This document shows, piece by piece, positions 62,960 to 64,000 of a stretch of DNA of 64,000 nucleotides. Each line of letters starts with the position of its first letter. Position 1 is the stretch's first letter. The notes under the pieces were generated by a model. The model had not been told where the DNA came from. It was given only the letters and a program-made list of their open reading frames with translations, and did not search any database. The DNA is from Oleiphilus sp. (lineage in GTDB: Bacteria > Pseudomonadota > Gammaproteobacteria > Pseudomonadales > Oleiphilaceae). The stretch lies in NCBI GenBank assembly GCA_006212045.1, contig PZPK01000012.1:1-64000 (forward strand). Reading direction: 5' to 3'. The translations under genes and the position numbers were made by a program.

Positions 62960-63050
62960 ATCACTACGCTCTTATTGTTATGGTGCGTAATTATTTATCG
63001 GTACTCAGCAAGAAAAGCTTAGTATCGGGTGAGCCAGCCCCATAAACAGC

Positions 63051-63071
63051 AAAACCGCACAAGGCGGTTTT
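63051..63071. terminator. Bidirectional terminator-like hairpin upstream of tnpA
   Basis: AAAACCGC (63051-63058) and GCGGTTTT (63064-63071) pair perfectly around ACAAG. The A/T flanks form a U tract on either strand. It lies about 90 bp before the tnpA start, so it may shield the transposase from outside transcription, as is common near transposon ends. The rest of 62960-63433 holds no supported gene. Confidence 0.6.
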
Positions 63072-63433
63072 AATGCGAGACGAAAGTTAGTAAGGCCTTG
63101 TCTCTGTATAGCGCCGCCCCCAGAAGCCGTGTTTAGAGTATGAAAGCGAGTGTGATATGTCAACGATTCACACAATTCACGTTTATCGGCTTTCATGAGT
63201 AAGCGGTCATTTAGATTTGGTTGAAATACATCGTAAACGACCACAAAAAGTTGATTGAGGGTTTGGCCTGATTTTTGACTTAAGCTGTTATTTACTAATA
63301 ATGATTCGCCAAAGATTGGCTTGGATTAGTCGATTTTAAGCATTGCTTTAAGCTAGGTTGTGTTTGTTCGTAGCTTTTGACTGAAATATGACTAGAATTA
63401 TAGAATTTAATAAAAATTACTGTCAAAAGTGTT

Positions 63434-64000
63434 ATGCAATCTAACCTCCTGTCTGTAACTTATTTCAATCATTTTGTTCGTTATGCGGAAGAGCAAAAAG
63501 TCGATTTAGCACCGTTTTGGAGAACATTAGATCATGATGGGAATGACCCTTTCATTACTTTGTCTACATTGAAACAGCTGGTTGTATTTTTGTGGAGTTC
63601 CGGTTGCCCAAAAAGTTTGGGGCTAGAGGTAGGGAAAAATATTAATCTTGCTAGTCACGGACACGTTGGCTACGGCCTGTCTCACATGAAGGATTTAGAA
63701 GAGAGTTTAGTGTTTTTATGTGAATATTATAAGGTGCGAGCCCAGATACTCCGCTTTAGACTTGAAGAAGATGATGAAAGCATTTTCCTGTGTATAGAAC
63801 CTACAGTTGAATGGGGAGAAATAAGGACTGTATTATACGAGACAATAGCTACCTTAGGGTATAACATAATTAAATTTGCGATCGGAAAAAAAGCAAAAGA
63901 TATCACGGTCGAAATGCCTTTCGAACAACCTTCCTGGTCTGTTCTTTATAGTGAATGTCTTTCTAATACAGTTAGTTATGGTCACGAAATACTAAGATTC
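63434..64000 (+). CDS. AraC-family regulator, N-terminal part (runs off window)
   Basis: The frame is open from ATG 63434 to the window edge (189 codons). The visible part matches the ligand-binding domain of OruR/ArgR-like AraC regulators (Arabinose_bd type): KSLGLEVGKNINLASHGHVG, YGLSHMKDLEESLVFLCEYY, then KVRAQILRFRLEEDDESIFL. The DNA-binding HTH domain should follow beyond the window. Base composition resembles the transposase, not the chromosomal core, so the gene may be carried by the Tn3-family element. Its effector is unknown. Confidence 0.8.
   Translation, partial: MQSNLLSVTYFNHFVRYAEEQKVDLAPFWRTLDHDGNDPFITLSTLKQLVVFLWSSGCPKSLGLEVGKNINLASHGHVGYGLSHMKDLEESLVFLCEYYKVRAQILRFRLEEDDESIFLCIEPTVEWGEIRTVLYETIATLGYNIIKFAIGKKAKDITVEMPFEQPSWSVLYSECLSNTVSYGHEILRF

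Noticed and set aside
62977-63006. Possible right terminal inverted repeat of the Tn3 element
   Set aside because: Only GTTATGG and scattered bases match the left end (about 17 of 30), too few for Tn3 ends, and it is only about 20 bp from the tnpA start.
63005-63244. 79-codon minus-strand frame upstream of tnpA
   Set aside because: It runs through the terminator hairpin at 63051-63071 and shows no protein-like pattern.

Overview
The window reads as chromosomal DNA of a free-living, probably marine or salt-adapted gammaproteobacterium of the broad Pseudomonas/Marinobacter/Oceanospirillales type. The evidence is a psrA-nagZ-(thioinosine phosphorylase)-csiV-mfd neighbourhood as in Pseudomonas, a 180-kDa-class NAD-glutamate dehydrogenase, an enterobacterial-type MsrA and PykA, and two independent Na+/H+ antiporter systems (NhaA with NhaR, and a multi-subunit Mrp/Mnh complex). 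The genus cannot be named from the sequence alone.

Layout. 1-3.8 kb: two TonB-like genes (the first cut by the window edge and carrying a 15-bp tandem repeat), rsmC and msrA. 4.1-15.2 kb: a nitrogen-scavenging block in which a sigma-54-type promoter with an NtrC-like dyad precedes urtABCDE (ABC urea uptake) and ureDABCEFG (nickel urease and its maturation factors). 15.3-24.1 kb: a secreted DUF6160/FilA-like protein, riboflavin synthase, a membrane protein of unknown function, then psrA with a perfect palindromic operator, a signal-less YkuD enzyme, nagZ, an MscS channel, an HD-GYP protein and S-methyl-5'-thioinosine phosphorylase. 24.2-43.9 kb: csiV-like gene, mfd, a tandem GST-N protein, a degenerate GGDEF protein, gdhB, nhaA/nhaR, an EF-hand protein, a LysE-type exporter, a DUF2750 protein, pykA and a periplasmic solute-binding protein.

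44.4-49.5 kb holds the most unusual locus: four co-directional, tightly spaced genes for a coiled-coil protein, a single-pass protein with a cytoplasmic domain and a periplasmic OmpA domain, a Rab/Ras-like small GTPase with all five G motifs, and a PAS-GGDEF-EAL protein. I infer an envelope-anchored small-GTPase signalling module with c-di-GMP as output. 49.6-55.0 kb is a leftward, translationally coupled mnhEFG-B-C-D-D operon that has two D-type subunits and no full-length MnhA.

55.4-64 kb is accessory in character: a protein of unknown function, a small helix-turn-helix protein, a SpoIIAA-like protein, a PD40-TPR gene missing its 5' part, a RidA-like gene cut at its 3' end by a Tn3-family element, the intact 1015-residue transposase of that element, and the start of an AraC-type regulator running off the window. 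No rRNA, tRNA or CRISPR array was recognised.
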